Source: JAEUMD01 sp044222395
GTDB taxonomy: Bacteria > Pseudomonadota > Alphaproteobacteria > Rhizobiales > Hyphomicrobiaceae
Reading direction: 5' to 3'
Assembly (NCBI GenBank): GCA_044222395.1
Contig: JBGANK010000016.1
Span: 1-64,000, forward strand
Length of the DNA stretch: 64,000 bases
Part shown: piece by piece, positions 34,181 to 43,791 of the stretch
Layout of the letters: each line of letters opens with the position of its first letter
How positions within the stretch are numbered: position 1 is the first letter of the stretch
The notes under the pieces: model-generated
What the model was told of the DNA's origin: nothing
Databases searched by the model: none
The model's input: only the letters and a program-made list of their open reading frames with translations
Program-made: the position numbers and the translations under genes

Positions 34181-34573
34181 ATGACCAACAACATTCCCGT
34201 CCCGATGAAGCGTGTTCGCCTCGAGCTTGCCCGCGATCGTGAGCATCCGCTGGGCAACCGGTCGCACGGATACGACTTCATCGCTCCGATCGACGACAAC
34301 GGCCACATTAGTGTCGAACACTGGAAGCGGGAACGCGACCGCTGCCGGGTCAAGCGCTTCTGCGAAGGGGAGAAGGACGAGGTGGGGCACATCATCCGCA
34401 AGCCCGGCGGCTCGTGGGCGTTCCACTATGACATCCATGGCTCGCCGGATGCCGACGAGGGCGGCTATCGTTTCGACCAGCACGCGTTCAAGCCGGGCGA
34501 ATACGTCTCGATCCGAGAGCATGACGGCGAACTGCGCACGTTCAAGGTGATGAGCGTGGTGGAGCTCGACTGA
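34181..34573 (+). CDS. Conserved hypothetical protein
   Basis: A 130-residue soluble protein of balanced charge. It starts MTNNIPVPMKRVRLELARD at 34181 behind GGAG. Recognisable stretches are HPLGNRSHGYDFIAPIDDNG, KPGGSWAFHYDIHG and FKPGEYVSIREHDGE. The pattern suggests a beta-rich fold, but I cannot assign a domain. It follows the universal stress gene by 74 bases on the same strand and may share its regulation. Confidence 0.7.
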   Translation: MTNNIPVPMKRVRLELARDREHPLGNRSHGYDFIAPIDDNGHISVEHWKRERDRCRVKRFCEGEKDEVGHIIRKPGGSWAFHYDIHGSPDADEGGYRFDQHAFKPGEYVSIREHDGELRTFKVMSVVELD

Positions 34574-34580
34574 CTTCGGT

Positions 34581-35834
34581 CTACCGCGCCAGGAGGTCGC
34601 TGGCGACAAAGGCGACGGTGGTTACAACGCCAGCGGCGGGCACCCAGATGGGAGTCACGAATACCCCTTGCGGGACTTCGGTCTCGCGCAACTTTATCGC
34701 CACGAGCGCGGCGTTGACGGTTGCGAACATGGCGAGGGTCAGGCGAGAGGACCATTCCGCAAGCCCGGTCAACGGCACGGCGAAGGCAAGCACAAGAACG
34801 AGCCCGGTCACGACCGCGGTTCCCGCCAGTGGCGTTCGCGTCAGCGGGCTGACACGTGCGAACAGGTGGGGAATGTCGCCGCGGCGAGCGAGACCGTAGG
34901 CGACGCGCGAGGCCAGGATGATGGCGGCGATGATGCCGTTCAATGTCGCGACGATCGATATGGCGGCCATGATCGATCGAGGCCATCCGGTCAATGCCAC
35001 GAAGACTGCCGCAAGTGGCGCGTCGGTGCCGCCGAGCCGCTCCGGTCCGAGTGTGACCAGCGCCACCCAGACAACGGCGACGTAGATGAGAGCGGTGACG
35101 GCGAGCGTGGTCAAAATCGCTCGCGGGAGGTCGCGTCGCGGCACACGCATCTCCTCGGCGACGTTGACGATGCCCTCGAAGCCGATGAATGCGAAAACGG
35201 CGAGCAGGCCGGCGCTCAGGATGGCATGCCAAGTGTGAATCGCTGTGAGATCCGGGATGGCCTCGGGCAGGCGCGCCAGTGTTGCCGGCTCAAGGATTGC
35301 GCCGAGCAGCACGATCATGATGAGCCCGCCCGTCTCGATCACGGTCATGGCCGCAGCAAAGGTAACGGACTGCAGGATGCCCCAGGCGGCGACGGCGCCC
35401 ATGGTCAGCACCACGGCAGCGACGATCACGGGTCGCGGCAGCTCGAGGAAGATCTCGATATACTGCGCGCTGCCCAGGCTGATTGCGGCGGCGGTGATGA
35501 TCGATATGATGATAACGGCGAGGCCAACGACCGTGCCGGCAGCGCGGCTGCCAAAACCCTCCGATACGTAGGCAGCCTCTCCGGCGGCTACGGGCATGCG
35601 GGTGGCCAGTTCGGCAAACGACAGGGCCGACAGCGACATCAGCAAGGCGGCCAGGATGAAGGCCGCGGGGGCAGCCATGCCGGCGGTCTTGGCCACAGGT
35701 CCGATCAGGACATAGATGCCGGCACCGATCGTGATTCCGAGCCCATAGAGCAGGGCGTGCCAGAAGCCGAGGGAGCGCCGCAGGGCGATGCGCTCGCTAT
35801 TGGCTGCCAATGGGGGGTGGTGCGGGGTTGGCAT
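34581..35834 (-). CDS. APC-family amino acid permease
   Basis: A 417-residue membrane protein with about 12 helices. Helix 1 contains GLGITIGAGIYVLIG, the unwound substrate- and sodium-site motif of the amino acid-polyamine-organocation superfamily. GFEGIVNVAEEMRVPRRDLPRAI in helix 6 and the loop after it is a further hallmark. The substrate cannot be told. The start is taken as the ATG at 35832-35834. A TTG two codons upstream is also possible. It converges with the upstream hypothetical gene, with only 7 bases between them. Confidence 0.88.
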   Translation of the reverse strand: MPTPHHPPLAANSERIALRRSLGFWHALLYGLGITIGAGIYVLIGPVAKTAGMAAPAAFILAALLMSLSALSFAELATRMPVAAGEAAYVSEGFGSRAAGTVVGLAVIIISIITAAAISLGSAQYIEIFLELPRPVIVAAVVLTMGAVAAWGILQSVTFAAAMTVIETGGLIMIVLLGAILEPATLARLPEAIPDLTAIHTWHAILSAGLLAVFAFIGFEGIVNVAEEMRVPRRDLPRAILTTLAVTALIYVAVVWVALVTLGPERLGGTDAPLAAVFVALTGWPRSIMAAISIVATLNGIIAAIILASRVAYGLARRGDIPHLFARVSPLTRTPLAGTAVVTGLVLVLAFAVPLTGLAEWSSRLTLAMFATVNAALVAIKLRETEVPQGVFVTPIWVPAAGVVTTVAFVASDLLAR

Positions 35835-36122
35835 GGGCAATGCGAAGACGTCCGGAGTTCGGATCTAAGTTCAGGCTTTTCATGAGTTTAGTGAAGCGGA
35901 ACAGATCGCGCAGCCGCGGTCAATGGATCCGGCGACATCCGAGGCTGCTGCAATTTGCTGCGCCTCGGTGGTCTTCCTGCGTGCAGCGTTTCCAGGCATG
36001 TTAGCAGGTAGCAATACATGAATTTGATGAGTTGGAAAAATGGGCCGCACAGGTGCGGTTGCGTGCCGCGGGCACCCGTGCGAGAGGGTGTTCGGCCCGC
36101 CAAACACTAGGGGAAGGAAATA

Positions 36123-36953
36123 ATGCGCGTCCTGGATTCGGTCATGTCGATGCTGGGTGATACGGGCGGCAAGGTCGCAACGAATATCACTGTTCGTCAG
36201 GTGCCATTCGATCAGCCGTGGGATTGGCTGTCGAGGGGCTGGCGCGATCTGTGGACGCACCCGCTCGTCAGTCTCACCTATGGGTTCATCTTTGCCGTTG
36301 GCGCGATTGTATTGACGATCGGCATGACGCAGGCTGGCGCGCAGTCGATCATCCTGGCGTTGTTCGGTGGGTTCCTGTTGATCGGGCCGCTTGTCGCCGT
36401 GGGGCTCTATGAAGTCAGCCGGCGCATCGAGACGGGCGAGCCGGTGACGTTGTTTGGCGCACTCAAGAAGAGCTTCCAGCCCGAAGGCCAGCTGGCGTTC
36501 ATGGGGATCGTCCTGTTCCTGATTTTCATGGTTTGGATGCAGGTTGCCTTCCTGCTCTTCATGCTGTTCACGGGCGGCGCGGCGTTTCCTCCGCCGAGCG
36601 AGTTCGTGCACATGCTGTTCTACACCAAGCACGGGATGGGCCTGCTGGTCGTGGGGACGCTGGCGGGCGCGCTGCTTGCCTTCTTCACGTTCTCGGTGTC
36701 GGCGGTGTCGGTGCCGTTGCTGATGGTGCGCGATGTCGATATCGCGACCGCAATCTCCACGAGCTTTCACGCGGTCCGGCGTAATCCAAGGCCGATGATC
36801 CTGTGGGCAGCCATGATCGCGGCCTTCGTCATCATCGGAATCGTGACGATGTGCGCAGGATTGATCTTCGTATTCCCGCTGATGGGGCACGCGACGTGGC
36901 ACGCCTTCAAGGATCTGGTCGAGTTCCACGACACTCCGGCATCGCGGGCGTAA
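36123..36953 (+). CDS. DUF2189 integral membrane protein
   Basis: A 276-residue protein with about six transmembrane helices. The N-terminal ITVRQVPFDQPWDWLSRGWRD followed by SLTYGFIFAVGAIVL is typical of DUF2189, a family common in alpha- and betaproteobacteria. The C-terminal HATWHAFKDLVEF also fits. Members are often encoded near cbb3 oxidase genes, as here, where ccoS starts the oxidase-assembly region on the other strand. The function is unknown. The region before it (35835-36122) shows no other gene. Confidence 0.8.
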   Translation: MRVLDSVMSMLGDTGGKVATNITVRQVPFDQPWDWLSRGWRDLWTHPLVSLTYGFIFAVGAIVLTIGMTQAGAQSIILALFGGFLLIGPLVAVGLYEVSRRIETGEPVTLFGALKKSFQPEGQLAFMGIVLFLIFMVWMQVAFLLFMLFTGGAAFPPPSEFVHMLFYTKHGMGLLVVGTLAGALLAFFTFSVSAVSVPLLMVRDVDIATAISTSFHAVRRNPRPMILWAAMIAAFVIIGIVTMCAGLIFVFPLMGHATWHAFKDLVEFHDTPASRA

Positions 36954-37050
36954 CTGGCCGCGGCCAGCCTTCTGCTCGAATGACTTGTCACGACATCTGT
37001 CGTCGAAGAGTAAGAGGGCGGCGAGTTCGTTTGTGGGAAGGTGCGTTCTA

Positions 37051-37251
37051 TTAGCTCTTAGCATCTGGTGACGACGACGAAGGCGAGGCTTTGTCGGCTT
37101 GATCCGCCGCAGGCTCGCGATCCTGGAGCGCTCGCCAGGCGGCCCCGTCGAGGTCTTCGTACTGCCCGCTCTTCAGCGCCCAAAGGAACGCCGCTAAGCC
37201 AAGACCGCCGATCACCAGTGCTGCAGGTATGAGCCAGGCGAGAGAGTTCAT
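37051..37251 (-). CDS. ccoS: cbb3 oxidase maturation protein CcoS
   Basis: A 66-residue protein with one transmembrane helix (LAWLIPAALVIGGLGLAAFLWAL) followed by the CcoS motif SGQYEDLDGAAWRAL and an acidic tail. CcoS (FixS) is needed to insert cofactors into the cbb3 oxidase. It overlaps ccoI by 4 bases and ends the ccoGHIS operon. Confidence 0.92.
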   Translation of the reverse strand: MNSLAWLIPAALVIGGLGLAAFLWALKSGQYEDLDGAAWRALQDREPAADQADKASPSSSSPDAKS

Positions 37252-39509
37252 GCGGCGAGCTCCAGACGTTTCGTCTTGAGCCGGACGGCGTTTGCCGTCA
37301 CGGCGATCGAGGACGCCGACATCGCGATCGCGGCGAGCAGTGGCGTCACGAATCCCGCCATCGCCAGTGGTACGAAAACGATATTGTAGGAAATGGCGAT
37401 GGCGAAATTCTGTATCGCCATGCGCTGGGCGGCGCGGGCAACGGCAATCGTCTCGATGATGGGCGCCAGGCGGCGACCCTGGAAGACGGCATCTGCGGCG
37501 GTCTGCGCAATGTCGGAAGCACCTGCGAGCGACATCGAGGCGTGGCCGGCTGCCAGGGCCGGTGCATCGTTGAGGCCGTCGCCGACCATCAGCACCTTGT
37601 GGCCTGCGGCATGGAGTGCCGACAAATGCGCCAGCTTGCCGGCGGGGTCGATACCAGCCTCATAATCTGCGATGCCGGTTGCTTGCGCCGCCGCGGCGAC
37701 GGGACCGATCCGGTCGCCGGACAACAGCTCGACCTTCAAGCCGGCCCGCTGCAGCCGCGCGACCACATCTGCAGCGTCCTCGCGAAGACGATCGGAAAAC
37801 ACGTAGCGCGCGGCGCTGCCCTCAGCGCCGCGATAGGCCAACATCGAAGTGCCATCCTTGTCCTCGGGTTCGTCGTCGGGATCTGCGAATGCCAGCGAGC
37901 CGAGGCGTTCGGTGCCCTGCGGTGTCGTGACCTCGAGGCCCCGGCCCGGCAGTTCCCGGACATCGAGTGCGGGTTCGACCGTTACACCTCGATCTTCGGC
38001 TGCGCGCACCAGGGCACGCGCATAAGGGTGGCGGCTGGCGGCCGCAAGACGGACCGCGCGGGTCAGGATGTTCACATCACGCTTTGCGGCATCGATGAGC
38101 TGCGGTTCGCCCAGTGACAAGGTTCCAGTCTTGTCGAAGACGATGGTGTCGACTTCGGACAAGCGTTCCAGCCCGTCTGCGGCCTTGATGAGGATGCCGG
38201 CTTTCATCAGCCTGCTGGTGGCGGCGACCTGCACGGCGGGAACTGCGAGCGCGAGTGCGCAGGGACAGGTGATGATGAGCACGGCGATGGCCGCCGTCAG
38301 CGCCGCCTCCCAGCCATTGCCCTGCACCAGCCAGCCCACGACGGTGGCAGCACTCAAGATGTGTACGGCGGGGGCATAGATGCGGGCAGCACGGTCGGCG
38401 AGGCGGACATAGCGTCCGCGGCCCTGCTCGGCGACATCGACGAGGCGGGCGATCTCGGCGAGCAGCGTATTCTGGTCGGTGGCGGTTGCGGTCAAGATCA
38501 ATGCGCCGCCGCCATTGATGGTGCCGGCGTAGACGTTCGCCCCTTTGGTGACCGCGCGCGGCACGCTCTCTCCCGTGATCAGACTCTCTTCGACCTCGCT
38601 GGTGCCGTCGGTGACGAGACCGTCGGCGGGGATGCGCTCGCCGGCAGCAACAAGCACGCGGTCGCCAGGTTTCAGCGATCGGGCGGAGACGCGCCGGCTG
38701 GTGCCGTCGGCATCGAGCACGACCGCGGTTGCGGCCTTGAGGCCGAGCAGGTTGGCGGCAGCGCCGGCTGCGCGCGTGCGCATCATCTGGTCGAGGTAGC
38801 GGCCGATCAGCAGGAAGAACAGCAGCGTGATGGCAGCATCGAAATAGACGTGCTCCTTGGCCTGGATGGTCTGGTAGAGGCTCATCGCAGAAGCAAGGGT
38901 GACGCCGAGCGAGATCGGCACGTCCATGTTGAGGCGTCCTGCCTTCAGCGCCTGGCGGGCGGATCGGAAGAATGGCTGGCCGGCATATGCGATCGCCGGC
39001 AGCGCGATGAGGGCGGAGAGCCAGTGGAAGAGCGAGCGTATGGCCTGGGACATCTCGCCGGCGAATCCAGCCCATACGGACACCGAGAGCAGCATGACGT
39101 TGGCAGCTGCAAAGGCTGCGACGCCGAGCCGCTTGAGAAAATCGCGGTCGCGGGCATCGGCCTCGGCCTCGCGACTCTCGATCAGCTGGGCGGCGGGAAA
39201 GCCGATCTTGTCGAGAGCGGCGATGAACGATTCGACATTGGTGAGGGCAGGGTCGTAGCTCACCGCGACGCGCTTGGTGGTCAGGTTGACGCGGGCGCTC
39301 TTCACGCCGGGAAGGCTTTGCAGAGTGTCCTCGATTGAGATCATGCAGGTGCCGCAGTACATCGTGTCGGCGACCAGCGTGGTCGTTTCGGAGAGAGGTG
39401 TGTCGTCGTTGCGCGCTGAGATTGCTTCAGCGGACGTGGAGGCGGTCGTTGGAGCCAGGTCGGCGGGGGGGTGCCCGTCGCCAGTGGTGCCGTTCAGCGC
39501 ATCGGCCAT
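37248..39509 (-). CDS. ccoI: Copper-translocating P1B-ATPase CcoI/FixI
   Basis: A 753-residue copper exporter that supplies Cu to the cbb3 oxidase. It has an N-terminal heavy-metal domain with MYCGTCMIS (Cys52, Cys55) and eight transmembrane helices. The intramembrane CPCALALAVP is at about residue 410, the phosphorylation motif DKTGT follows near 455, and the ATP-binding hinge GDGLNDAPAL comes later. The start overlaps ccoH by 16 bases. It is a close match to FixI/CcoI rather than the general CopA, in view of its neighbours. Confidence 0.94.
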   Translation of the reverse strand: MADALNGTTGDGHPPADLAPTTASTSAEAISARNDDTPLSETTTLVADTMYCGTCMISIEDTLQSLPGVKSARVNLTTKRVAVSYDPALTNVESFIAALDKIGFPAAQLIESREAEADARDRDFLKRLGVAAFAAANVMLLSVSVWAGFAGEMSQAIRSLFHWLSALIALPAIAYAGQPFFRSARQALKAGRLNMDVPISLGVTLASAMSLYQTIQAKEHVYFDAAITLLFFLLIGRYLDQMMRTRAAGAAANLLGLKAATAVVLDADGTSRRVSARSLKPGDRVLVAAGERIPADGLVTDGTSEVEESLITGESVPRAVTKGANVYAGTINGGGALILTATATDQNTLLAEIARLVDVAEQGRGRYVRLADRAARIYAPAVHILSAATVVGWLVQGNGWEAALTAAIAVLIITCPCALALAVPAVQVAATSRLMKAGILIKAADGLERLSEVDTIVFDKTGTLSLGEPQLIDAAKRDVNILTRAVRLAAASRHPYARALVRAAEDRGVTVEPALDVRELPGRGLEVTTPQGTERLGSLAFADPDDEPEDKDGTSMLAYRGAEGSAARYVFSDRLREDAADVVARLQRAGLKVELLSGDRIGPVAAAAQATGIADYEAGIDPAGKLAHLSALHAAGHKVLMVGDGLNDAPALAAGHASMSLAGASDIAQTAADAVFQGRRLAPIIETIAVARAAQRMAIQNFAIAISYNIVFVPLAMAGFVTPLLAAIAMSASSIAVTANAVRLKTKRLELAA

Positions 39510-40018
39510 TGCAGGCGCTTTCTCGTGCGCCAGACAATCGTATCGCGTTCTCGCGTCAATTCGCGGGCGGCGAGATCGAGCTGCCAGGTGCCCGGTTCCA
39601 GCTTGGCGAAGCTTGCCGCGTACTGGCCAGGAGCGGTTTCCTTGATGGCAATCGACCGGTCCATAGCCTCGGTGGTCGGGCGTCCGAGCCTGGCATCGAG
39701 CGTCATCCCGCTGACCGGATTGCCGCTGCGGTCAACGAGGGCGATCGTGATCGCATCGCCGTCGGGGCCGAGCGTGATCTCGTCGCGCCAGCCCTGTTCG
39801 CTCTGGCGCTTCTCGTCCTCGATGCGCGAATTGTAGTTGAGGCCCTTGCGGTAAGGCTCATTGGAGACGACACCGGTGTAGGTCGACAACGCCTCGTACA
39901 AGAAAACGGCGTTGACGGCCATGATGACGCCGAAGAAGGCAACCAGGCCGAAGAGGACATGGCGTCCTGTGATTGCGCGTTCTGCCATGGGCCCTGCTCG
40001 TTGCGGTGCGTTTGTCAT
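39494..40018 (-). CDS. ccoH: cbb3 oxidase assembly protein CcoH/FixH
   Basis: A 174-residue protein. One N-terminal transmembrane helix (GRHVLFGLVAFFGVIMAVNAVFLYEAL) is followed by a periplasmic beta-sandwich (FixH domain, with TYTGVVSNEPYRKGLNYN and the late PGQYAASFAKLEPGTWQLDL). The start is the ATG at 40016-40018, which overlaps the ccoG stop (ATGA). A longer open frame runs back into ccoG but is its shadow. CcoH is a stable partner of the oxidase during assembly. Confidence 0.92.
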   Translation of the reverse strand: MTNAPQRAGPMAERAITGRHVLFGLVAFFGVIMAVNAVFLYEALSTYTGVVSNEPYRKGLNYNSRIEDEKRQSEQGWRDEITLGPDGDAITIALVDRSGNPVSGMTLDARLGRPTTEAMDRSIAIKETAPGQYAASFAKLEPGTWQLDLAARELTRERDTIVWRTRKRLQWPMR

Positions 40019-41541
40019 TGCGCCGGCTTGCGGAAATTGGTGGCGCGCGTGGTCTTGGTGCCGTCCTTGGAGTCTGTCACGACGAATGTGATATTCGACT
40101 TCTCGCCGGCGACCTGAGAGGCTGCCTCGCGCGGTAGCGTCACATAGGCGCGACTCTCGCGCAAGTCGTCGGGCACGACAGTAATCTGCGGCTCGATTTC
40201 CTGCTCCTGACCAAGCAGGGTGAGTTTGGCGCCGGGCAGCCCCTCGACTGAAAGCTTGAAGGTATGCGGTTCGTAGCGCTTGTTGAGAATCTTCACGGTA
40301 AACGTGTTGCGGATGGCGCCATCGGACAGCTGGACATAAAGCGGGTTGCGTTCCGGGATGACGTTGAGCTCCAGAACAGTCTTGGACATCAGCGCGAAGG
40401 CCATGATCGCGCTGACGAACGCAATCATGCCGGCGTAGAGCATGGTTCGCGGACGGATGAGGCGCAGCTGCAGACCGCCACCCTTCTTCTCGGACTGGAT
40501 CGAACGGTAGGTGTCGTAGCTGATCAGGCCGTGCGGCTTGTCGATCTTGTCCATGATGCCGTTGCAGGCATCGACGCACAGCGCGCACTGGATGCATTCG
40601 AGCTGGACACCGTCGCGGATGTCGATGCCCATCGGGCAGACGGCGACGCAGGCATTGCAATCGATGCAGTCGCCACGCCCCGCCCAGCCCTGCGACTTGC
40701 GGAAGGCGCCGCGCGGCTCGCCGCGAAAGTCGCGATAGGTGACAAGAAGGCTATCGGCATCGAGCATGGCGCCCTGGATGCGCGGCCAGGGGCACATGTA
40801 GATGCAGACCTGTTCGCGGGCGATGCCGCCTAGCAGATAGGTGAAGCCGGTCAGCAGTGCGAAGAAGACGTAGGACGGCAGCGGGGCATCGCCCTTGAAG
40901 AATTCCGCAGCAAGGGTCGGTGCATCGCGGAAATAGAGGATGAAGGCGCCACCGGTCGCTGCGGCGATCAAGATCCAGGAAATGTGGGTTATTCCCTTCT
41001 TGAAGATCTTGTTTGCGGTCCACGGCTCCTTGTCGAGGCGGATGCGCGTGTTGCGGTCGCCTTGCCAGAAACGCTCGACGGCGATCATCATGTCGGTCCA
41101 CACCGTCTGCCAGCACAGGTAGCCGCACCAGACGCGGCCGGCGATCGACGTGAACAGGAATAACGCCAGCGCGGACAGCACGAGCAGGCCGGTGACCAGA
41201 TAGAGCTCCTGCGGCCAGATCGCGAGATTGAAGAAGAAAATGCGGCCGTGCTCGATATCCATCAGCACCGCCTGGTCAGGCAGGCCAGGGCCACGATCCC
41301 ACCGCAGCCACGGCAGCAAGTAGTAGACACCCGTCGTGCAGGCCATGACCAGCCACTTGATGTTCCGGAAGAAGCCTCGCGCCCGCTTGGGGTAGACCTT
41401 GGCGCGGCTCTCGTATTCGATGGCGCTGGTGGCGTGGCGCTCGTCGCGCATCTCCTTGCTGTTGACGGCCTTGACGTCGATACGTTCAACGCCGGCGGCA
41501 GCCTCGCGGGGATCTGGGGTGTGGGCTTCGGTCGTGGCCAT
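40015..41541 (-). CDS. ccoG: CcoG/FixG ferredoxin-like copper reductase
   Basis: A 508-residue membrane protein with about five helices and two 4Fe-4S ferredoxin clusters (CIDCNACVAVCPMG and CIQCALCVDACNG, about residues 285-325). Its C-terminus is an Ig-like (FixG_C) domain. CcoG reduces Cu2+ to Cu+ for delivery to the oxidase. The ATG at 41539-41541 (MATTEAHTPDP) was chosen because the stretch upstream lacks coding character. It is the first gene of ccoGHIS. Confidence 0.93.
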   Translation of the reverse strand: MATTEAHTPDPREAAAGVERIDVKAVNSKEMRDERHATSAIEYESRAKVYPKRARGFFRNIKWLVMACTTGVYYLLPWLRWDRGPGLPDQAVLMDIEHGRIFFFNLAIWPQELYLVTGLLVLSALALFLFTSIAGRVWCGYLCWQTVWTDMMIAVERFWQGDRNTRIRLDKEPWTANKIFKKGITHISWILIAAATGGAFILYFRDAPTLAAEFFKGDAPLPSYVFFALLTGFTYLLGGIAREQVCIYMCPWPRIQGAMLDADSLLVTYRDFRGEPRGAFRKSQGWAGRGDCIDCNACVAVCPMGIDIRDGVQLECIQCALCVDACNGIMDKIDKPHGLISYDTYRSIQSEKKGGGLQLRLIRPRTMLYAGMIAFVSAIMAFALMSKTVLELNVIPERNPLYVQLSDGAIRNTFTVKILNKRYEPHTFKLSVEGLPGAKLTLLGQEQEIEPQITVVPDDLRESRAYVTLPREAASQVAGEKSNITFVVTDSKDGTKTTRATNFRKPAQ

Positions 41542-41986
41542 TTCTTCTCGGGGGCGGCTCTTTTCGACGATCGGGTGGCTGGTTGGAATGTACTCTATCG
41601 CACAGGTTTCAGCTTGGCCGGTGCGTGTCTGTGTCTGGCGACACAAAAACCGCATGTCCAAGCCATGAGACTTTGGTCGGAGGAACGCGAATTTTCTGCC
41701 TCCTGGCTCGACCTGGCGTGCAAGAGACGCTCAGCAACAACCTGCTGACTGGGCACTTTTCTTGCGGCCCGCGGCGCGGCACATGCGTGACCCAGCGTCG
41801 CACGCATATGTGGTGATGCGGGTCTTGCCATCCAAGGCATCGAGCTGGCGGCGCTTATCGCCTGCCCCGGCATTCGCGACGTTGTGACCGGCCGGCATCG
41901 ACTTGCGGCAGAACGCCGCCCCAATAAAGCTCTCCCCGCGCGAGGCGGGGAGAAGCGGAACATTCCTCTGTGCGGCCGAGCCGTGG
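41542..41986. other. Intergenic region between ccoP and ccoG, with terminator
   Basis: A 445-bp gap. It holds the terminator of ccoNOQP (41921-41953). I looked for an FNR/FixK box (TTGAT-N4-ATCAA) in front of ccoG and did not find one. So ccoGHIS has no visible box of its own, and read-through from ccoNOQP may contribute. No gene is supported. Confidence 0.6.
41921..41953 (-). terminator. Terminator of the ccoNOQP operon
   Basis: On the minus strand a 9-bp perfect stem (41945-41953 with 41931-41939) is followed by AGCTTTATTGG. It lies 33 bases after the ccoP stop. Confidence 0.75.
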
Positions 41987-42862
41987 CTATTTGCCGCCGC
42001 CCAGAGAGTGAACGTAGATCGCCAGCGACTTGATGGCCGTCGGATCAAGGCGGCCGGCCCAGGCCGGCATGGCGCCGCCGCGACCGGTCTTGATCGATTC
42101 CATCACGGCCTGCTTCTTGTCACCGTAGAGCCAGATGCCATCGGTCAGGTTGGGCGCGCCCATTTCCTGGTTGCCCTTGCCGTCCTCGCCATGACACGCG
42201 GCGCAGTTCTCGGCGAAGGCCTGCTTGCCACGACCTGCTGCGGCGGCATCCGTGCTCTTGCCCGAAAGCGAGAGCACGTATTCGGCGGTGTCGGCGATCT
42301 GCTCGGGCTTGAGGATGCCATCGATGCCGAACTTGGGCATGTCGGAAACGCGGGTGTCCTTTTCGGACGACCAGCGGATGCCGTGCTGGATGGTCTTCTG
42401 GATCGCATCCAGTGAACCTCCCCAGATCCAATCGTCGTCGTTGAGGTTGGGGTAGCCGATGCCTCCCTGCGCGCCGCGGCCGTGGCAGGGGGCGCAGTTG
42501 TCGGCGAAGATTGCCTTGCCGCCGGTCGTGGCGAACTGCAACAGATCGGGCTTGGCGCGGATGTCAGCCAGCGATGTCTTTTCGATCTGGCTTCGCAAGC
42601 CGGCCTGGGCCGCCTTTGCAGCTTCGACCTGCTGGGTCACGGCGGCGCGCTGGGAGTAGCCCAGGATGCCGCGCGTATAATCATTGGCCAGTGGCCAGGC
42701 GGGATAGGCGACCCAGTACCCGATCGCCCACACGATCGTTGCGTAGAACGTGTAGAGCCACCACTTGGGCAGTGGTCTGTTGAGTTCCTTCAGGTTTCCG
42801 TCCCACACGTGGCCGGTGGTGTGGATGCCTGTTGCTTCGTCGAATTCCTTGTGTCCAGCCAT
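41987..42862 (-). CDS. ccoP: cbb3 oxidase diheme subunit CcoP
   Basis: A 291-residue membrane-anchored diheme cytochrome c. An N-terminal cytosolic part with HVWDGNLKELNRPLPKWW leads to one transmembrane helix (TFYATIVWAIGYWVAYPAW). Two cytochrome c domains follow with CAPCH (Cys123, Cys126, His127) and CAACH (Cys220, Cys223, His224). It passes electrons from cytochrome c to CcoO. It is the last gene of the oxidase operon. Confidence 0.95.
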   Translation of the reverse strand: MAGHKEFDEATGIHTTGHVWDGNLKELNRPLPKWWLYTFYATIVWAIGYWVAYPAWPLANDYTRGILGYSQRAAVTQQVEAAKAAQAGLRSQIEKTSLADIRAKPDLLQFATTGGKAIFADNCAPCHGRGAQGGIGYPNLNDDDWIWGGSLDAIQKTIQHGIRWSSEKDTRVSDMPKFGIDGILKPEQIADTAEYVLSLSGKSTDAAAAGRGKQAFAENCAACHGEDGKGNQEMGAPNLTDGIWLYGDKKQAVMESIKTGRGGAMPAWAGRLDPTAIKSLAIYVHSLGGGK

Positions 42863-42874
42863 GAACGGCCCCCA

Positions 42875-43039
42875 CTATTTCTTGTTCTCAGGATCGAGGT
42901 CGAGCGCCTTGCGCTGAGCCTCGTCGAATTTCCGGCGGTTGCCCGGCCAGAAGGCATAGATGACGACGCCGATGATCATCGCGGTGAACAACAGCAGCGA
43001 CGCGACCTGCGAATAGGTTGCGACGGTGTCATATGTCAT
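42875..43039 (-). CDS. ccoQ: cbb3 oxidase small subunit CcoQ
   Basis: A 54-residue protein, too short for many gene finders. It reads MTYDTVATYSQVASLLLFTA..., with one transmembrane helix (VASLLLFTAMIIGVVIYAFW) and the CcoQ tail FDEAQRKALDLDPENKK. It lies exactly between ccoO and ccoP in the expected direction. CcoQ stabilises CcoP in the complex. The start is the ATG at 43037-43039. Confidence 0.92.
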   Translation of the reverse strand: MTYDTVATYSQVASLLLFTAMIIGVVIYAFWPGNRRKFDEAQRKALDLDPENKK

Positions 43040-43054
43040 GACCGCGATGCTCCA

Positions 43055-43780
43055 TTATCTGAGGTTGGGGCCTGAGGCGTCGAACTTGGCGAAATCGACA
43101 AGTGTGCCGAGCATCTGCAGATAAGCGATGACTGCGTCGAGCTCGGTTACTTCGCTGGGATTGCCATCGAACACGCCAACCTTGGCCTTGGGATAACGGG
43201 CCAGCAGATCCTTCACGCCCGCAGAGTCCGGATTGGCCTGGGACTCAAGATCGACCTTCGCCTTGGCCAGCATGTCGGCGGTGTAGGGAACGCCCACGAT
43301 GCTGAGAGTGTTCAGGTGTTCGGTGATCTTGGAGTAGTCGAGCTTGGTCTTGGCCAGCCACGGATAGCCCGGCATGATGCTCTCGGGCACGACCGCGCGC
43401 GGATTGATCAGATGCTCGCGCTGCCAGGCGTCGGAGTACTTGCCGCCGACACGTGCAAGATCGGGCCCGGTGCGCTTCGATCCCCACTGGAAGGGATGAT
43501 CGTACATGGACTCGGCAGCGAGGCTGTAGTGGCCGTAGCGCTCGACCTCGTCACGCAACGTGCGGACCATTTGGCTGTGGCACGTGTAGCAGCCTTCGCG
43601 CACGTAGATGTTGCGTCCGGCCTGCTCCAGCGGGGTGTAGGGCCGAATGCCCTGCACCTTTTCGATTGTGGAGTCGATCCAGAACAGCGGTGCGATCTGG
43701 AACAGACCGCCGATCGACACCATGATGAGGATGCCGATCAGGAGGATGATCGTGTTTTTCTCGAATGGTTCGTGGTTCAT
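43055..43780 (-). CDS. ccoO: cbb3 oxidase monoheme subunit CcoO
   Basis: A 241-residue membrane-anchored cytochrome c. One N-terminal helix (TIILLIGILIMVSIGGLFQIAP) leads to the CcoO motif YTPLEQAGRNIYVREGCYTCHSQM with heme ligands Cys64, Cys67 and His68. MPGYPWL supplies the methionine ligand. The length and order (N-O-Q-P) are standard. Confidence 0.95.
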   Translation of the reverse strand: MNHEPFEKNTIILLIGILIMVSIGGLFQIAPLFWIDSTIEKVQGIRPYTPLEQAGRNIYVREGCYTCHSQMVRTLRDEVERYGHYSLAAESMYDHPFQWGSKRTGPDLARVGGKYSDAWQREHLINPRAVVPESIMPGYPWLAKTKLDYSKITEHLNTLSIVGVPYTADMLAKAKVDLESQANPDSAGVKDLLARYPKAKVGVFDGNPSEVTELDAVIAYLQMLGTLVDFAKFDASGPNLR

Positions 43781-43791
43781 GTCTGTCCCCC

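Noticed and set aside
34668..37064. Long Gly/Arg/Asp-rich and His/Arg-rich frames antisense to the permease and the DUF2189 gene
   Set aside because: Composition is typical of shadow frames, with no hydrophobic core, while the opposite strands encode clear membrane proteins.
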